Assembly: GCA_964439745.1 (NCBI GenBank)
Contig: CAYTQK010000178.1
Location: 1-7,095, forward strand
Length of the DNA stretch: 7,095 bases
Direction: 5' to 3'
Origin: CAYTQK01 sp964439745
GTDB lineage: Bacteria > Desulfobacterota > Desulfobacteria > Desulfobacterales > Desulfosudaceae
Position 1 is the stretch's first letter, and the number at the start of each line of letters is the position of its first letter. A program made the translations under genes and the position numbers. This document shows, piece after piece, positions 4,993 to 7,095 of the stretch. The notes beneath the pieces were generated by a model. That model made no database searches. It was not told the DNA's origin and saw only the letters and a list, made by a program, of their open reading frames with translations.

Positions 4993-5669
4993 CCAAGAAT
5001 ATCGTCACCCGGATCGATGCGGCCGTCCCCATCAAGAACCTCCTGGTCAGCGTCTCGGACAAGACCGGCCTGGATGATTTTATTCCCCGGCTGATGGAGG
5101 TTTCGCCTCCTGCGCACATCTACTCCACCGGCGGCACCTTTGCCGCCATCCGACAGGCCCTGGGAGAAGGGGCGAAAAACCGGCTCACCCCGGTGGCCGC
5201 GTATACCGGCCAACCCGAGACCCAGGGCGGCCTGGTCAAGACCCTGGACTTCAAGATTTACCTGGGTCTGCTGACCGAAGCCTACAATGACGCCCATGCC
5301 GCGGATATGCAGCGCACCGGTGCCGTGTATATCGACATGGTGGTGGTCAACCTGTATCCCTTCACCCGGACCATTGACCGCCAGGGGGTCACCCCGGAAG
5401 AGGCCCGGGCCAACATTGACATCGGCGGGCCCTGCATGCCCCGGGCCGCGGCCAAGAATTTCCTCCGGGTGGCGCCGGTGGTGGATCCCGGCGACTACCC
5501 CCGGCTCCTGGATGAAATGGCCGCCGGCCAGGGCACCCTTTCCCTGGATACCCGCTACGAACTGGCGACAAAAGCCTTTGAACACACGGCCGGATATGAC
5601 CGGGCCATTGCCGACTACCTGGCCGCCACTCCCCTTGACCAGGTCCAATCCTGCTACCAACTGACTTGA
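4989..5669 (+). CDS. purH: Stand-alone IMP cyclohydrolase (PurH N-terminal domain)
   Basis: It catalyses the last step of de novo purine synthesis, closing the ring of FAICAR to give IMP, in the cytoplasm. The 226-residue protein corresponds only to the N-terminal (MGS-like fold) domain of bifunctional PurH, which usually has about 200 residues of a 510-530-residue protein. Visible landmarks are LLVSVSDKTGL (18-28), STGGT (46-50), PETQGGLVKTL (76-86), VVNLYPF (119-125) and NIDIGGPCMPRAAAKN (142-157). The segment that normally reads KTLHPK-x-HGG is KTLDFKIYLG here (84-93): the Lys-Thr-Leu is kept but the His-Pro and second His are not. AGGA (4978-4981) precedes the ATG by 7 nt. The transformylase half is encoded separately 82 nt downstream, so the two probably form one operon. 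The purH symbol strictly covers the fused protein. Confidence 0.92.
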   Translation: MTKNIVTRIDAAVPIKNLLVSVSDKTGLDDFIPRLMEVSPPAHIYSTGGTFAAIRQALGEGAKNRLTPVAAYTGQPETQGGLVKTLDFKIYLGLLTEAYNDAHAADMQRTGAVYIDMVVVNLYPFTRTIDRQGVTPEEARANIDIGGPCMPRAAAKNFLRVAPVVDPGDYPRLLDEMAAGQGTLSLDTRYELATKAFEHTAGYDRAIADYLAATPLDQVQSCYQLT

Positions 5670-5720
5670 ACGCTTTTCAAGCCGGCCGCAGGACTCCGTG
5701 TAAAAACTTGAACCCTTTTC
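5664..5720 (+). repeat. 15-bp direct repeat between the two purH-type genes
   Basis: ACTTGAACGCTTTTC (5664-5678) and ACTTGAACCCTTTTC (5706-5720) match at 14 of 15 positions, with starts 42 bp apart. The first copy begins in the last codon of the cyclohydrolase gene and includes its stop. It also forms a 6-bp hairpin, CTTGAA (5665-5670) with TTCAAG (5676-5681), which the second copy cannot form as well. Neither copy has a terminator-like T run after a stable stem. Confidence 0.6.
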
Positions 5721-5751
5721 TTCAGGTACCCGTAATCAAGGAGACATCACC

Positions 5752-7002
<1,251 letters not shown>

Positions 7003-7008
7003 CAACGG

Positions 7009-7056
7009 CACCATCTTCCGGGACGCGGTCTTCAGCCGAAGTATATGGAAATGGTG
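7009..7056 (+). repeat. Inverted repeat between the transformylase gene and the next start
   Basis: CACCAT plus TTCC (7009-7014, 7016-7019) pairs with GGAA plus ATGGTG (7047-7056) with one bulged base. CTTC/GAAG (7030-7033, 7038-7041) is nested in the loop. No T run follows, so it is not a standard terminator. Its right arm contains the GGAA that would serve the GTG start at 7059. Confidence 0.35.
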
Positions 7057-7058
7057 TT

Positions 7059-7095
7059 GTGAAAGGCATTGACGTGCTGGATAGTCACCTGGATC
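7059..7095 (+). CDS. Possible start of a downstream gene, cut by window end
   Basis: A GTG at 7059 opens a frame that runs 12 codons to the end of the window (read with Met: MKGIDVLDSHLD). GGAA at 7047-7050 lies 8 nt upstream. The residues look protein-like, but the fragment is too short to name a family, and the start could also be the in-frame GTG at 7074 or lie outside the window. Confidence 0.3.
   Translation, partial: MKGIDVLDSHLD

Overview
This is a GC-rich window, apart from one AT-rich intergenic stretch. It most likely comes from the chromosome of a Desulfobacterota (former Deltaproteobacteria) species, probably near Desulfobacterales. That assignment is an inference from the overall protein flavour and from purH being split into two genes, an arrangement I associate with sulfate-reducing deltaproteobacteria. 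No phage, transposase, CRISPR or toxin-antitoxin genes are visible, and most of the window is core metabolism and housekeeping.

Layout, left to right. The 3' half of a tRNA-Glu (anticodon TTC) enters at position 1 and is followed by a clear intrinsic terminator. A mobB gene (molybdenum cofactor nucleotide attachment) lies on the minus strand, converging on the tRNA. It is divergent from a plus-strand cluster, and the shared 170-bp gap carries one candidate promoter per direction and a 10-bp GC inverted repeat. The plus-strand cluster (830-4564) is ksgA/rsmA, a small conserved-looking protein of unknown function, a TPR lipoprotein, a KynB-like cyclase-family metal hydrolase, and an HD-domain hydrolase. 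Two of its junctions are ATGA stop/start overlaps and the other gaps are 42 and 29 nt, so it is probably one transcription unit.

A 424-bp gene-free region follows (4565-4988). Its left part is a roughly 100-nt imperfect fold-back element. On the minus strand it reads as a branched RNA with a GAAA tetraloop hairpin, a C-rich loop hairpin, a closing stem and a run of eight T. This is the strongest candidate in the window for an undescribed element. The rest is an AT-rich stretch, a short hairpin flanked by ATTAG repeats, GACA repeats spaced 10 bp apart, and a possible leader with a small ORF that ends on the next start codon.

The last part encodes the final two steps of de novo purine synthesis as separate proteins: a stand-alone IMP cyclohydrolase (4989-5669) and a stand-alone AICAR transformylase (5752-7002). 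Most bacteria carry these as one PurH protein. A possible GTG-started gene begins at 7059 and leaves the window.
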